Of a DNA stretch of 37,738 bases, positions 6,826-14,610 are shown piece after piece. The notes beneath the pieces were generated by a model that made no database searches, had not been told where the DNA came from, and saw only the letters and a program-made list of their open reading frames with translations. Made by a program: the position numbers and the translations under genes. How positions within the stretch are numbered: the first letter of the stretch is position 1; each line of letters starts with the position of its first letter. Origin of the DNA: Halioglobus japonicus (GTDB taxonomy: Bacteria > Pseudomonadota > Gammaproteobacteria > Pseudomonadales > Halieaceae); the NCBI GenBank assembly GCA_902705825.1, contig CACSIL010000003.1, positions 1 to 37,738 on the forward strand, given 5' to 3'.

Positions 6826-8033
6826 AAACTTATTCCCGCTGCCTGGCGCAGCATTGCATTGTTCTGTTCGATCAGGAGTGCGTTCAGTGCGACATCGGCA
6901 CGTGTATCAATAGCCTCCATCATGCGGCGCAGCACGATTTCCTGCGCAATCTCATTGCTGTCGTGCAGCTGTGCCAGTTGCTCATTGATTCGGCCCGCAA
7001 GCTGTTGTGATCGATTCAATAACAGCTGCTTTTCTCGCAGGGTCTCGCGCTCACTCAACAGCCGCTCCCAACTGGTAGAAAACTCCGTCAGGAGTTGATC
7101 TCTTGCCAACAGGTATTCGCGCTTGGCAGAGCGCCACTCTGAATTCTCCGACTGTCGAGCAACGGCAAAGACCGACAGCGGTATCTCTATCCCTAGCCCA
7201 TACTGCTGTTCGTTGTAACCGTCGCTATCCAGATGCTTCGCTTTCAGCGCCAGATTCCAGTCCGATGCCTGCGGGCTACTGGCTCGCAACACTTGCTGGC
7301 GTTGTTTATAGGCCAGTTCCAGTGCCTGCAGTTGCGGGTGCTGATCTACACGGAAGTCGTCCTGCGGCGGAACTGCAGGCTCTGTAATGTCGGCAGGCAT
7401 CGCGCGCAAACCCGTTAAACTGGTGTAGCGCTCAAGCCAGAACCGCGTTTCCTGCAGCGCATCCTGCTGCTGAACCTCTACCTGAACGATTTCCATTTGC
7501 AGTAGCAGCAAGGTGTACTCAGATGAGGAGCCCGCCGCCAGGAGTTCCTGTTGACGCTGCTCCAGCTCAGCCAGCACATTCCGCTTTCTGGTTGCAAATT
7601 GACGCTGCGCATCAGCGAGCCGGTATGACCACAGTGCTTCCCGAATGCGCCCGGAGTAGTACAATGAATGCAACTGCTGGGTGACTCCGTCGAGCCCGGT
7701 CGACAGGGCTTGCAAGGCATTGTCTGCTGTTCGTCGGCGAGAGGACTTCACGGGAAGATTAATGCTCACTTCGGACTCATCTACACCGAAGCGGTCCTCA
7801 CTTCCCAGATAGCTGAGATTCAAGCTCGGTAGCCCGGCCAGCCAGGAAGAGGCCTGGTAGGGTGAGGCTTCCAGTGACGCGTTCGGGTCGATAGCGTTGC
7901 TGAGGGTAGTCGACAGGACATCCTGCAAGGTAAGCTCTGTGACAGATTGTGCACACAGCGCAGTGGGCAGCATCAGGAAGCCCAGCAAACAGGTGCGCAG
8001 GAACTGTGGGACACGGTGCAGTAACGGATTCAT
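6822..8033 (-). CDS. TolC-like outer-membrane factor of the metal-efflux system (about 403 aa)
   Basis: After a signal peptide (LRTCLLGFLMLPTALCAQ) the protein is mostly long amphipathic helices rich in Gln, Glu, Leu and Arg in two repeated halves, as in CzcC/TolC-family outer-membrane channel proteins. It would form the exit duct for the RND pump. The frame is open from a GTG at 8057, but I prefer ATG at 8033 because it gives a compact signal peptide starting MNPLLHRVPQ. Neither start has a strong ribosome binding site. It is the first gene of the efflux operon, and its start faces the divergent LuxR-type regulator across about 135 bases containing a perfect palindrome. At about 400 residues it is normal for the family. 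Confidence 0.82.
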   Translation of the reverse strand: MNPLLHRVPQFLRTCLLGFLMLPTALCAQSVTELTLQDVLSTTLSNAIDPNASLEASPYQASSWLAGLPSLNLSYLGSEDRFGVDESEVSINLPVKSSRRRTADNALQALSTGLDGVTQQLHSLYYSGRIREALWSYRLADAQRQFATRKRNVLAELEQRQQELLAAGSSSEYTLLLLQMEIVQVEVQQQDALQETRFWLERYTSLTGLRAMPADITEPAVPPQDDFRVDQHPQLQALELAYKQRQQVLRASSPQASDWNLALKAKHLDSDGYNEQQYGLGIEIPLSVFAVARQSENSEWRSAKREYLLARDQLLTEFSTSWERLLSERETLREKQLLLNRSQQLAGRINEQLAQLHDSNEIAQEIVLRRMMEAIDTRADVALNALLIEQNNAMLRQAAGISL

Positions 8034-8121
8034 AGACTGGAGTCTTCGGGAGTTCACAGGGCTCGCAGTCTACGGTTTCCAGCGCTGTTCGCATCCGGCG
8101 AATGTCCCCCACACACTCTAT

Positions 8122-8135
8122 GGTACATATGTACC
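8122..8135. promoter_or_regulatory. Perfect 14-bp palindrome GGTACATATGTACC between efflux operon and regulator
   Basis: GGTACATATGTACC is identical to its own reverse complement and lies in the divergent intergenic region, 89 bases upstream of the outer-membrane-factor ATG (8033) and 34 bases upstream of the LuxR-type regulator ATG (8169). Symmetry, length and placement fit the binding site of a dimeric regulator able to control both transcripts, most simply the neighbouring LuxR-type protein. No binding partner is proven, and a MerR-type protein encoded elsewhere could equally use it. Confidence 0.5.
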
Positions 8136-8168
8136 CTGCCACATAACCTATTGATTTAATGGGATAAA

Positions 8169-8687
8169 ATGAAAGACCTGATTATTACCATCATTCTGGG
8201 CGTTATAATGGTGCTCAATCTCGCCGACGTCGTCACCGATATAAGTCTGGGCGTGCCCACCTGGCATATTGTTGAAGAAAGCCTGATCGTTCTGGCCGCT
8301 GCCCTTACCGTCACCTATCTGGTGATTGAGATGCGCAGTCAGTCGCGCCAGCTTGAGCAACTCACCCAGACGCTGTCGCGGGCCGACAGGGAAATGGCCA
8401 ATATCACAGAAGACATGCGCAACGCCCGCAAGCAGTACAGCGAGGTGATACACCAGCAATTCACAACCTGGCAACTGACGGCAAGTGAACAGGAAGTTGC
8501 CATGCTGCTGTTGAAGGGTCTCAGTTTTAAAGAGATTTCCGCCGTTCGCAATACACGTGAAAAAACTGTGCGCCAACAGGCCTCTACAATATATGCCAAA
8601 TCGGGCGTGGAAGGCCGCCACGCATTTGCGGCCTGGTTCCTTGAAGATTTGCTCACCACTGATTCAACCGGCACAAGCACTGCTTGA
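8169..8687 (+). CDS. Membrane-anchored LuxR-type transcriptional regulator (172 aa)
   Basis: Two hydrophobic segments at the N-terminus (about residues 3 to 24 and 35 to 53) are followed by a charged coiled-coil (about 55 to 95, MRSQSRQLEQLTQTLSRADR and onward). A C-terminal LuxR/GerE helix-turn-helix follows (LTASEQEVAMLLLKGLSFKE, then TVRQQASTIYAKSGVEGR). There is no receiver or ligand-binding domain, so this looks like a one-component regulator held at the inner membrane, where it could sense envelope or metal stress. It is divergent from the efflux operon, with a palindrome between them, and is the obvious candidate regulator. The ATG follows ATGGGATAAA. That the metal system is its target is inferred from position only. 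Confidence 0.78.
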   Translation: MKDLIITIILGVIMVLNLADVVTDISLGVPTWHIVEESLIVLAAALTVTYLVIEMRSQSRQLEQLTQTLSRADREMANITEDMRNARKQYSEVIHQQFTTWQLTASEQEVAMLLLKGLSFKEISAVRNTREKTVRQQASTIYAKSGVEGRHAFAAWFLEDLLTTDSTGTSTA

Positions 8688-8810
8688 ACCACACATCAGG
8701 GCAGCCCTCAGCGGGTGCTCACCGATGCTATCTATCGACGCAGCGCATTGGTAAAGTTGCAGGCCTTTGACAAATGGCACCCCGCCATTTCTTACTTTAA
8801 GGAGATAAAT

Positions 8811-9194
8811 ATGGAACTGGTCACCATTGTTATTGCATTGGCCCTGATCGAGTACTCAGTGTTTGGCATGTTAGTGGGTTGGGCGCGGGGCAAGTACGGT
8901 GTTGCGGCGCCAGCTATTTCGGGCGATCCGATTTTCGAGCGCTACTATCGAGTCCACCAGAACACGCTCGAGCTTTTGGTACTCTTCGTGCCGGGCATGT
9001 GGATGTTTGCTCATTATGTCAGCGCTGATATCGCTGCGGGACTGGGTGTGATATTTATCGTCGGCCGCTTCCTGTACCTTAGAGGTTACGTGGCCGACCC
9101 TAAATCTCGCAGCCTGGGATTTGCACTGAGTTTCCTACCCGCGCAAATCCTGCTGATCGGCGGCCTGGTTGGCGCTGTGATGAGTTTGCTTTAA
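8811..9194 (+). CDS. MAPEG family membrane protein (127 aa)
   Basis: This is a small four-helix membrane protein of the MAPEG family. It starts MELVTIVIALALIEYSVFGM and has the characteristic polar segment ERYYRVHQNTLELLVLFVPG (about residues 43 to 62), then two more hydrophobic helices with GRFLYLRGYV. Family members are glutathione- or eicosanoid-related membrane enzymes; in bacteria the substrate is usually unknown. A longer open frame from 8715 exists, but AAGGAG at 8799 to 8804 ideally serves the ATG at 8811, which also gives the usual family start. It lies downstream of the regulator in the same direction, and a 123-base gap makes co-transcription uncertain. Confidence 0.85.
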   Translation: MELVTIVIALALIEYSVFGMLVGWARGKYGVAAPAISGDPIFERYYRVHQNTLELLVLFVPGMWMFAHYVSADIAAGLGVIFIVGRFLYLRGYVADPKSRSLGFALSFLPAQILLIGGLVGAVMSLL

Positions 9195-9234
9195 CGCTGA
9201 TCCATGTGCCGCACAGTGAAACCAGCGCGCTTTC

Positions 9235-9273
9235 AGGTTCGAAAAAAAGCCGTTTATGAATCTTTTCGAACCT
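9235..9273. repeat. 11-bp perfect inverted repeat between converging genes
   Basis: AGGTTCGAAAA (9235 to 9245) and TTTTCGAACCT (9263 to 9273) are exact reverse complements separated by 17 bases. The element lies between the MAPEG gene and the converging GH5-like gene. It could form a hairpin with a large loop and act as a transcription boundary. There is no proper T-run after the stem, so it is not a classical intrinsic terminator. A protein-binding site or a relic of a mobile element end are alternatives. Confidence 0.5.
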
Positions 9274-9312
9274 TAACTGATGCCCGAAAAGGCTTGCTCT
9301 AACCCATCCGTC

Positions 9313-12174
9313 CTAAGGTGCCACTCGCGTTGACATACCCTGGAATGTTTTCCCCCAGGGACCGATACCTACTTGAATAACAAGGCTGTCCGGATCAGTG
9401 TAAATTTCAGAGATTGTTGTATTACCCCAATTCCCAAACCAGCCAGCTACCAATGAATCGGTGTAGCTGATAAAAGGCTGGTCATCTACAGGTGATGTAA
9501 GCCAGCCACCTGTCTCCGTGATCATGACGGGTTTTTGAAGTAAAGGCGGCGTGGGTGCAGCTGTGTAAGCAGCCAGTACGACCTTCTCGTAGCCAAGTGG
9601 GTCGTTGGTCGCATTATCTCCAGACACATGGAAATTGCTACAGATTAAGCTCGGTCCAGCAAGGCAGTTACGTGTATAGATATGAACGCTCAGGAAGTCT
9701 AGATGCTCGTGAAGAGCCTCAATGCCAAAGCCACCACAATTGACAAAAGTCAGGCAACCCATGGTGACCAGACGGTCATTGTCTTCGGACTTTATCGCAT
9801 AAACCATCTGGCTCAGCCAGGCCTCGTGATCTACATTGCCCTCCCGACCAATGTTCGCATTAAAGAATCCAAGTTCGGCACTTTCCTGACACCCCGGTCC
9901 TGTTCCAGGGCCAGTCCAGCAATCAGCCGCATCTGACAAAGCCAATGGCTCATTAATAAGACTCAGCGCAATGACTTCGTCAACACCATCAAGTCGGCCA
10001 GCGATGACTGACCAGAAATTGGCCTGCTCGTCCCAACGGTCCTGATCCGTGACATTGACATAGCAATCCTGCGGATCTGCTGGATCACCCGCATAACTAC
10101 CCAGACCTGTTATGAAAACATAGATACCATGCTCCTGAATGCGACGAATCATGTCATCCAGCTCCAGCAACGCGGCGTTATCAATTACACAGCTATTAGT
10201 CTTGAAATAATCCTTGTACTGTAAGTTAACTCGGACAGCGTTAGACCCCATTTGAATCAGGTTGCGCACAAATTCATCTTCACGCAGATCGGTTGCGTAG
10301 AGGTCGTCCGACAGTGGCGTCACCTGCTGACCGTAAGCCTGAAAAGGCTGTCCAGAAACTGCGCCGACCAGCTGAGTGCCGGAAACAACCAGCCGCTCCA
10401 GCCCCCCTTTCGGAGGGTGGTGCGCAAAACAGTGCATCATGGTTGAGTCTGTCGCGGCTTGGGAGCCTACCGTGAGCGAGGAGGTCGACGGGTCGATTAG
10501 CACATCGCCCGTGTCACATTTCAGTCCCGCCACAGCGGTGTTCTGATCTGCATCTAGCAGATTCGATGCATTACCCTTTAGATCGGTGTCTTCCATACCG
10601 GCGACTACGACGCCACTGTGCACTCTGGCGGTGGCCGAACCCGTTGTATTATTTGTCAGTTCCAATCCGTGAGCCAAGGGTCCGTTGCCACCCCAGACCG
10701 CTTTGCTACCGGCCATGAGGCCAATATCAAAGTGCGTCCGACTACCCGTCCAAAACGTGTTGCCGTCAATTATTGCGCCAACATAACTACGCTCGTGCTC
10801 GAATGTTCCGCCCAGACCATCAAGCCTATCATCAGAGAACTCTATACAATCAACCGGTGGGAAGCCACCTTCGGCCATGCAGCGGCCCGTAGGGTCTGCA
10901 CCGATCGCTACATGAGCACTTGAGCCGGCGCTGAGCACCACATTGCCTGTCACGGAGGACTGCTGTGTGCGGCGCTGATTGACCGTGCTGTTCCAGCTCC
11001 CCTGTAGTGTAATGCCGCGGTTACTCGCATCAACAACGTCGTTATCGGCTACAGTTGCATCTTCGCATTCAATAACAATGCCGTCTGCCCAGAGCTTTTT
11101 GGTCAGTCTGGAGATGTTATGGCTGGCGGAGTAGGCGGTGATAAGGTTGTCAGACAACTCTAGATCGGTACACTCCAGGCCAGTGATGGAGTACCCCAAG
11201 CCACGCAAGCCTGCACCATCTCTGCCGGGATTGGAGATTCGCACATGCCTCACGGACGTCGGGTTGGCAGCAGTGCTGGATACCGTCTCGACTACAGCAA
11301 CGCGAGTGGCAATATCGTCCTTTGTACCTTGTCCATCCACCCAAACCCGAGTCAAGGTCGCACCCTCTTCAACTCGCACAAGGCCAAAGTTACTGCAAAA
11401 ATAGAAGATGCAAACGTAGGCGTCAGCCACCGGAACGATTCGGCCCATAGTGGCGTATTGCTCTCTATCCGGAGCAGTTCTTGTTGTCAAAGTCACGCCC
11501 GCCGGTATAGACAAGCCTTGATTCCCGTTGGCAACCCCTCCAATTCGAACGACCTCGCCGGGCTCAAGCTCGACAACGCCTCCAGAACCTGCAGCATTCA
11601 GCGCTGCTTGCAGCTGAGCCTGGGTGCGAGATGGTACGCCACTGGTGAGATCAAGCATATCGAGTGGTGAACTGTAGAAAAAACCGTAATCAGATTCTGT
11701 TTCGCTGCAAATGCTCGGCTCCAGAAACGCTACGAAGTAGATTCCCATTACCGCATTCACCGTCTGGGTCCAGGACTTGGAACCAGAATCGTAAGGGACA
11801 AAATAACTGCTCCAGTCGTTGGTGTTCGGATCGTGGTTCAGAGTTGCGCGAACTAATGCTGTGAAACGTGCAGCGCGACCCAATTTTGTCGAAGAATTAT
11901 ACAGAGAGTTGAATTCGGAGCTGTTGGCGATACTAGAGGTCAGACCGAGTAGAGCAGTTCGCGAACATCCGCTGGGGAGATCGTAAACGGCTACTGCACT
12001 GTTCCACTCTATGGGCGTGGGGGCACGCCCCAAAAGCTCAGTGTACTGTTTTGCAATAAACTGGGTGGGTATGGCACCGGTTGCCGCTGATGCAAGTTGA
12101 CTCATGCCTACCAACATCACTAAACAAAGCGCGAGTTTACGAAGTAGAAACTTGATTATCTTCTTGCTCATCAT
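9313..12174 (-). CDS. Secreted multidomain protein: DUF4214-like repeats, parallel beta-helix, GH5-like glycoside hydrolase (953 aa)
   Basis: A signal peptide (LALCLVMLVGMSQLASAATG) is followed by two DUF4214-like units (first FIAKQYTELLGRAPTPIEW...SSEF, second RFTALVRATLNHDPNTNDW, about residues 38 to 155). A right-handed beta-helix region follows (about 185 to 560), opening with TQAQLQAALNAAGSGGVVEL and rich in NNT/GN turns. The C-terminal barrel is GH5-like: NAVRVNLQYKDYF, SLINEPLAL with the presumed acid/base Glu near 742, DFLSVHIYTRN, and VMITETGGW with the presumed nucleophile Glu near 887. It would act outside the cytoplasm on a polysaccharide of unknown identity. The open frame extends to a TTG at 12201, but ATG 12174 (or 12171) has GGAGAG upstream and gives a proper signal peptide. 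The fusion is unusual; the GH5 family is my best guess within clan GH-A. Confidence 0.8.
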   Translation of the reverse strand: MMSKKIIKFLLRKLALCLVMLVGMSQLASAATGAIPTQFIAKQYTELLGRAPTPIEWNSAVAVYDLPSGCSRTALLGLTSSIANSSEFNSLYNSSTKLGRAARFTALVRATLNHDPNTNDWSSYFVPYDSGSKSWTQTVNAVMGIYFVAFLEPSICSETESDYGFFYSSPLDMLDLTSGVPSRTQAQLQAALNAAGSGGVVELEPGEVVRIGGVANGNQGLSIPAGVTLTTRTAPDREQYATMGRIVPVADAYVCIFYFCSNFGLVRVEEGATLTRVWVDGQGTKDDIATRVAVVETVSSTAANPTSVRHVRISNPGRDGAGLRGLGYSITGLECTDLELSDNLITAYSASHNISRLTKKLWADGIVIECEDATVADNDVVDASNRGITLQGSWNSTVNQRRTQQSSVTGNVVLSAGSSAHVAIGADPTGRCMAEGGFPPVDCIEFSDDRLDGLGGTFEHERSYVGAIIDGNTFWTGSRTHFDIGLMAGSKAVWGGNGPLAHGLELTNNTTGSATARVHSGVVVAGMEDTDLKGNASNLLDADQNTAVAGLKCDTGDVLIDPSTSSLTVGSQAATDSTMMHCFAHHPPKGGLERLVVSGTQLVGAVSGQPFQAYGQQVTPLSDDLYATDLREDEFVRNLIQMGSNAVRVNLQYKDYFKTNSCVIDNAALLELDDMIRRIQEHGIYVFITGLGSYAGDPADPQDCYVNVTDQDRWDEQANFWSVIAGRLDGVDEVIALSLINEPLALSDAADCWTGPGTGPGCQESAELGFFNANIGREGNVDHEAWLSQMVYAIKSEDNDRLVTMGCLTFVNCGGFGIEALHEHLDFLSVHIYTRNCLAGPSLICSNFHVSGDNATNDPLGYEKVVLAAYTAAPTPPLLQKPVMITETGGWLTSPVDDQPFISYTDSLVAGWFGNWGNTTISEIYTDPDSLVIQVGIGPWGKTFQGMSTRVAP

Positions 12175-12556
12175 GAATAGGCTCTCCGGCTCAGGGTGCA
12201 ACTACCAAACGACTCGACTGAAACGCATTCGATATGCGAGATCTCAGTCAATACGATAAACTCAAGTACTTTTACGCTGCCTCAATGCAGCAACGCTGGG
12301 TGGGTACCAAAGCATAGATCAAGGTACGGAGTGCAAATTCTCCATTTGGGGAATACGGTTTGCTGGACGAAACAAGGATTCTGGACTAGCGTGTCGAATA
12401 TCGCTTCGTACTCAGCACTTTCAGATCTCGGAGTTGAAACCCCGCCAAATAGTTGCGGAGGTTAGAGGTAATGTATTTCCACCTTTACGAGCGCAGCAGG
12501 TTTCTGCTTACAGACTTTGCGGCTTCTTCGCGGATTACACAAAAATCAACAAAATG
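12175..12556. other. Non-coding stretch upstream of the GH5-like gene
   Basis: About 380 bases separate the GH5-like gene from the reductase gene, both read leftward. The stretch therefore holds the promoter of the GH5-like gene and the 3' region of the reductase gene. I see two short hairpins: CGCAT/ATGCG at 12224 to 12238 and GCTGC/GCAGC near 12279 to 12294. Neither matches a riboswitch I know; I looked for a cyclic-di-GMP motif and did not find it. No convincing -35/-10 pair or small gene is visible. Confidence 0.35.
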
Positions 12557-13357
12557 TCATCCTATGTAAATAGGCTTGGAGTTATCTTTTCTGATTTGTC
12601 GCCCGATAAGTTTACCGATCATTTTGGCAAGGATGTTTTTCATCGGGTTAATATTGTCATTGCTGAAATAATCCGCCTGCAACCACCCTCGCTCACTCCA
12701 GTACTGATGATCCAAAGGTGAGCTATCGCTTGAGTTGAGAATTGCGATCCGCATAATCTGGAAGCTGATCAGATCAATTAACTGCGGCCTTGGGGACGTA
12801 TTATTGGCAATAGATGACAACAACGCTCTGGCTGCCGAGTTCGCCACCACCTCCATTTTTTGATCGTAATGCGGCTTACCTAACTGCGCACTACTTGATC
12901 CGACTTTCGCCACGACATCTACGCCCCATAAGGCAAGGGTATTGCGCATGTATTTGAGTACGCCTTGCTGACCGCCCCCCATTGCAGTGGCAACCACGAC
13001 AGCCTTTTTGCCAAAGAAGGAAGGGCGATGAATCTCTTTCACCAACAGGTCGATCATCGTTTTTCCCATAGCGCCAATATTGAAGCTATGCACCGGGGCG
13101 GCGAATATCAGGCCATCGGCAGACCGGATTGCAGCTTCAACTGGCGCGACCTTATCCAGCACCGGGCAAGTTTGCCCTCCTTCTTTTAGACAGCTCAGGC
13201 AACCATCACAATAGGGCTGATTGAGGTCGGCAAGATACAACGTCTCAATATCTACCGTATCATTCTCAGCGCAGAGTGCTTTCTCAATAAACTGCAGTGT
13301 TGTATGGCTGCCGCCCTTCTCTCTATTGGGGCTCGCATTGATAACCAAAATTTTCAT
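12557..13357 (-). CDS. Flavodoxin-fold NAD(P)H-dependent FMN reductase (266 aa)
   Basis: The N-terminus MKILVINASPNREKGGSHTT is the FMN phosphate-binding loop of flavodoxin-like oxidoreductases. It is followed by a CDGCLSCLKEGGQTCP cysteine motif, typical of the iron-sulfur-flavoprotein/multimeric flavodoxin subgroup, and by FAAPVHSFNIGAMGKTMIDL and VVATAMGGGQQG. The extra C-terminal ~90 residues are not part of the core fold. The family reduces quinones, azo compounds or flavins with NAD(P)H; the substrate here is unknown. I start at ATG 13357 because MKILVINASP is the natural family start; the open frame runs to 13414. It is divergent from the Crp/Fnr regulator gene across 96 bases with an Fnr-type site, so redox or oxygen control is plausible. 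Confidence 0.82.
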   Translation of the reverse strand: MKILVINASPNREKGGSHTTLQFIEKALCAENDTVDIETLYLADLNQPYCDGCLSCLKEGGQTCPVLDKVAPVEAAIRSADGLIFAAPVHSFNIGAMGKTMIDLLVKEIHRPSFFGKKAVVVATAMGGGQQGVLKYMRNTLALWGVDVVAKVGSSSAQLGKPHYDQKMEVVANSAARALLSSIANNTSPRPQLIDLISFQIMRIAILNSSDSSPLDHQYWSERGWLQADYFSNDNINPMKNILAKMIGKLIGRQIRKDNSKPIYIG

Positions 13358-13425
13358 TTGTAGTATTACCTGCCATACAGCTCTAGCGATACAGCGGATG
13401 TTATCCTGAGCCAAAACCCCAAGCG

Positions 13426-13439
13426 GTGATAAATATCAC
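13426..13439. promoter_or_regulatory. Fnr/Dnr-type binding site GTGAT-N4-ATCAC
   Basis: GTGATAAATATCAC has two inverted half-sites, GTGAT and ATCAC, separated by four bases. This is the layout of Fnr/Dnr-class sites (TTGAT-N4-ATCAA) with a Crp-like G in the first position. It ends 14 bases before the Crp/Fnr regulator ATG and lies 68 bases from the reductase ATG. The regulator next door is the likely ligand. Its closeness to the regulator start suggests autorepression, and it could activate the reductase gene. This is inferred from symmetry and position. Confidence 0.55.
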
Positions 13440-13453
13440 TCGAAGAGTCGACC

Positions 13454-14131
13454 ATGAATATCTCCACCACGTTTAACTGGTTTGAGCGCAACCCTTTGAC
13501 CAAGGGGATCAGTAGCGGCGAGTTAAACGCACTGGCGACGTCGACAGAGCTGGTGAGGCTGACTGAGGGTGAGTATCTCTATCGCGATCAGGATCCATCG
13601 ACCGCCCTATTTTTTATCCACAGCGGCGAGCTGTTCTTCGAGCGCAGTACAATCGACGGAGAGCGCGTCATCCTCAGCATGGTGTTTGCCGGTGATATTG
13701 CCGGGTTTTCTGGAGAGCCCGTTTTCTCAGGCGCACTTAAGGCCTGCACCCCGGTAATCGCCAGTCGCATCGACAAAGACAACTACCTCAAACTGTTGCA
13801 ACAAAGTCCCGACCTTGAAGGCAGAATAAAGAACAAGTTTTTTGAGTATATGAACTGGCAACAAAATCATATTTATATGCTCGGGCACAAGAAGGCCGAA
13901 GAACGTATCCGCTATTTGCTGACGTTGTTAAGAAACAAATCCCCTCTCAATGACCGCAGTATAACGATCAATCTATCCCGCTCTGAAATAGCTGATTTTG
14001 TTGGTATCAGCCGAGAAACTGTCACACGCGTCCTTAAGTCACTATCGGACAAAGGTGAAATCGAGCTGACGGCGACGACACAAATCGTTTTGAAGGGAGA
14101 TGACAGATCCAACAGCGGTAACTACTTTTGA
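13454..14131 (+). CDS. Crp/Fnr family transcriptional regulator (225 aa)
   Basis: A cyclic-nucleotide-binding-like beta-barrel (about residues 20 to 120, with LTEGEYLYRDQDPSTALFFI and GDIAGFSGE) is joined by a dimerisation helix to a winged helix with the family signature LSRSEIADFVGISRETVTRV (about 174 to 193). The N-terminus lacks the cysteine cluster of oxygen-sensing FNR, and the barrel lacks a clear cAMP pocket motif, so the signal is unknown. It is divergent from the flavodoxin-fold reductase with an Fnr-like operator between them. A redox-, NO- or small-molecule-responsive role controlling the reductase is plausible but inferred. Length is normal for the family. Confidence 0.88.
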   Translation: MNISTTFNWFERNPLTKGISSGELNALATSTELVRLTEGEYLYRDQDPSTALFFIHSGELFFERSTIDGERVILSMVFAGDIAGFSGEPVFSGALKACTPVIASRIDKDNYLKLLQQSPDLEGRIKNKFFEYMNWQQNHIYMLGHKKAEERIRYLLTLLRNKSPLNDRSITINLSRSEIADFVGISRETVTRVLKSLSDKGEIELTATTQIVLKGDDRSNSGNYF

Positions 14132-14279
14132 GGGGATCTCACCCGGACTTTCCGATTCAGACACTGTAATCTATGCTTACTGAATTGGCAGTAAACCCTT
14201 TGTGATGCGGTGCCATTGCAGCCACAGGCTATCGGTGGCTCACGTAACCGCGCACAGTACTACTCTGGCGGACAGCCAA

Positions 14280-14561
14280 ATGAACCTCAATCAAGTCATT
14301 ACATTGTCACCCAAGGTGATTTCTCAGGAGCTCTCCGGGGAGACAGTGATACTGGATCTCGAGAGTGAGTGCTACTTCGGGCTGGACGCCGTGGGCACCC
14401 GCATCTGGCACCTGATTCGCGAGGGCGCGGATGTGCTGACAATCTACAACACACTGCTGGATGAGTATAACGTTGAGGGAGAGCAGTTACAGGCTGACCT
14501 GGAAGCGCTGCTTGCAGATGCCAGCAAACGTGGTCTAATTACCCTGCAGGAAGCTTCGTAA
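14280..14561 (+). CDS. PqqD-like protein (stand-alone RiPP recognition element fold, 93 aa)
   Basis: The protein reads MNLNQVITLSPKVISQELSG, then ETVILDLESECYFGLDAVGT, RIWHLIREG and a helical C-terminus LQADLEALLADASKRGLI. This is the PqqD fold: a three-stranded sheet and three helices, with the conserved LDLES...YFGLD...G..IW motifs. PqqD proteins bind leader peptides for modifying enzymes. No radical SAM enzyme, pqq gene or precursor peptide is nearby: it sits alone ahead of lemA and an M48 protease. The open frame extends to 14202, but ATG 14280 gives the family start. HprK-related proteins often accompany PqqD-like proteins elsewhere, and one lies at the right edge of this window about 22 kb away. 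Whether they work together is unknown. Confidence 0.78.
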   Translation: MNLNQVITLSPKVISQELSGETVILDLESECYFGLDAVGTRIWHLIREGADVLTIYNTLLDEYNVEGEQLQADLEALLADASKRGLITLQEAS

Positions 14562-14610
14562 CCAGCAGGCTGTCCACAGACAACCAAAAGAGCAACCGGG
14601 GAACCGCACT

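Noticed and set aside
8148..8621. Leftward open frame (157 codons) opposite the LuxR-type gene
   Set aside because: Antisense shadow of a recognisable GerE-domain gene; no family motifs and no ribosome binding site.
12175..12556. Possible cyclic-di-GMP riboswitch or other structured leader before the GH5-like gene
   Set aside because: Only two short 5-bp hairpins are present and no conserved riboswitch core could be found on either strand.
14132..14279. Possible RiPP precursor peptide gene before the PqqD-like gene
   Set aside because: No small frame with a ribosome binding site and a leader/core-like composition is visible, and no maturation enzyme is nearby.
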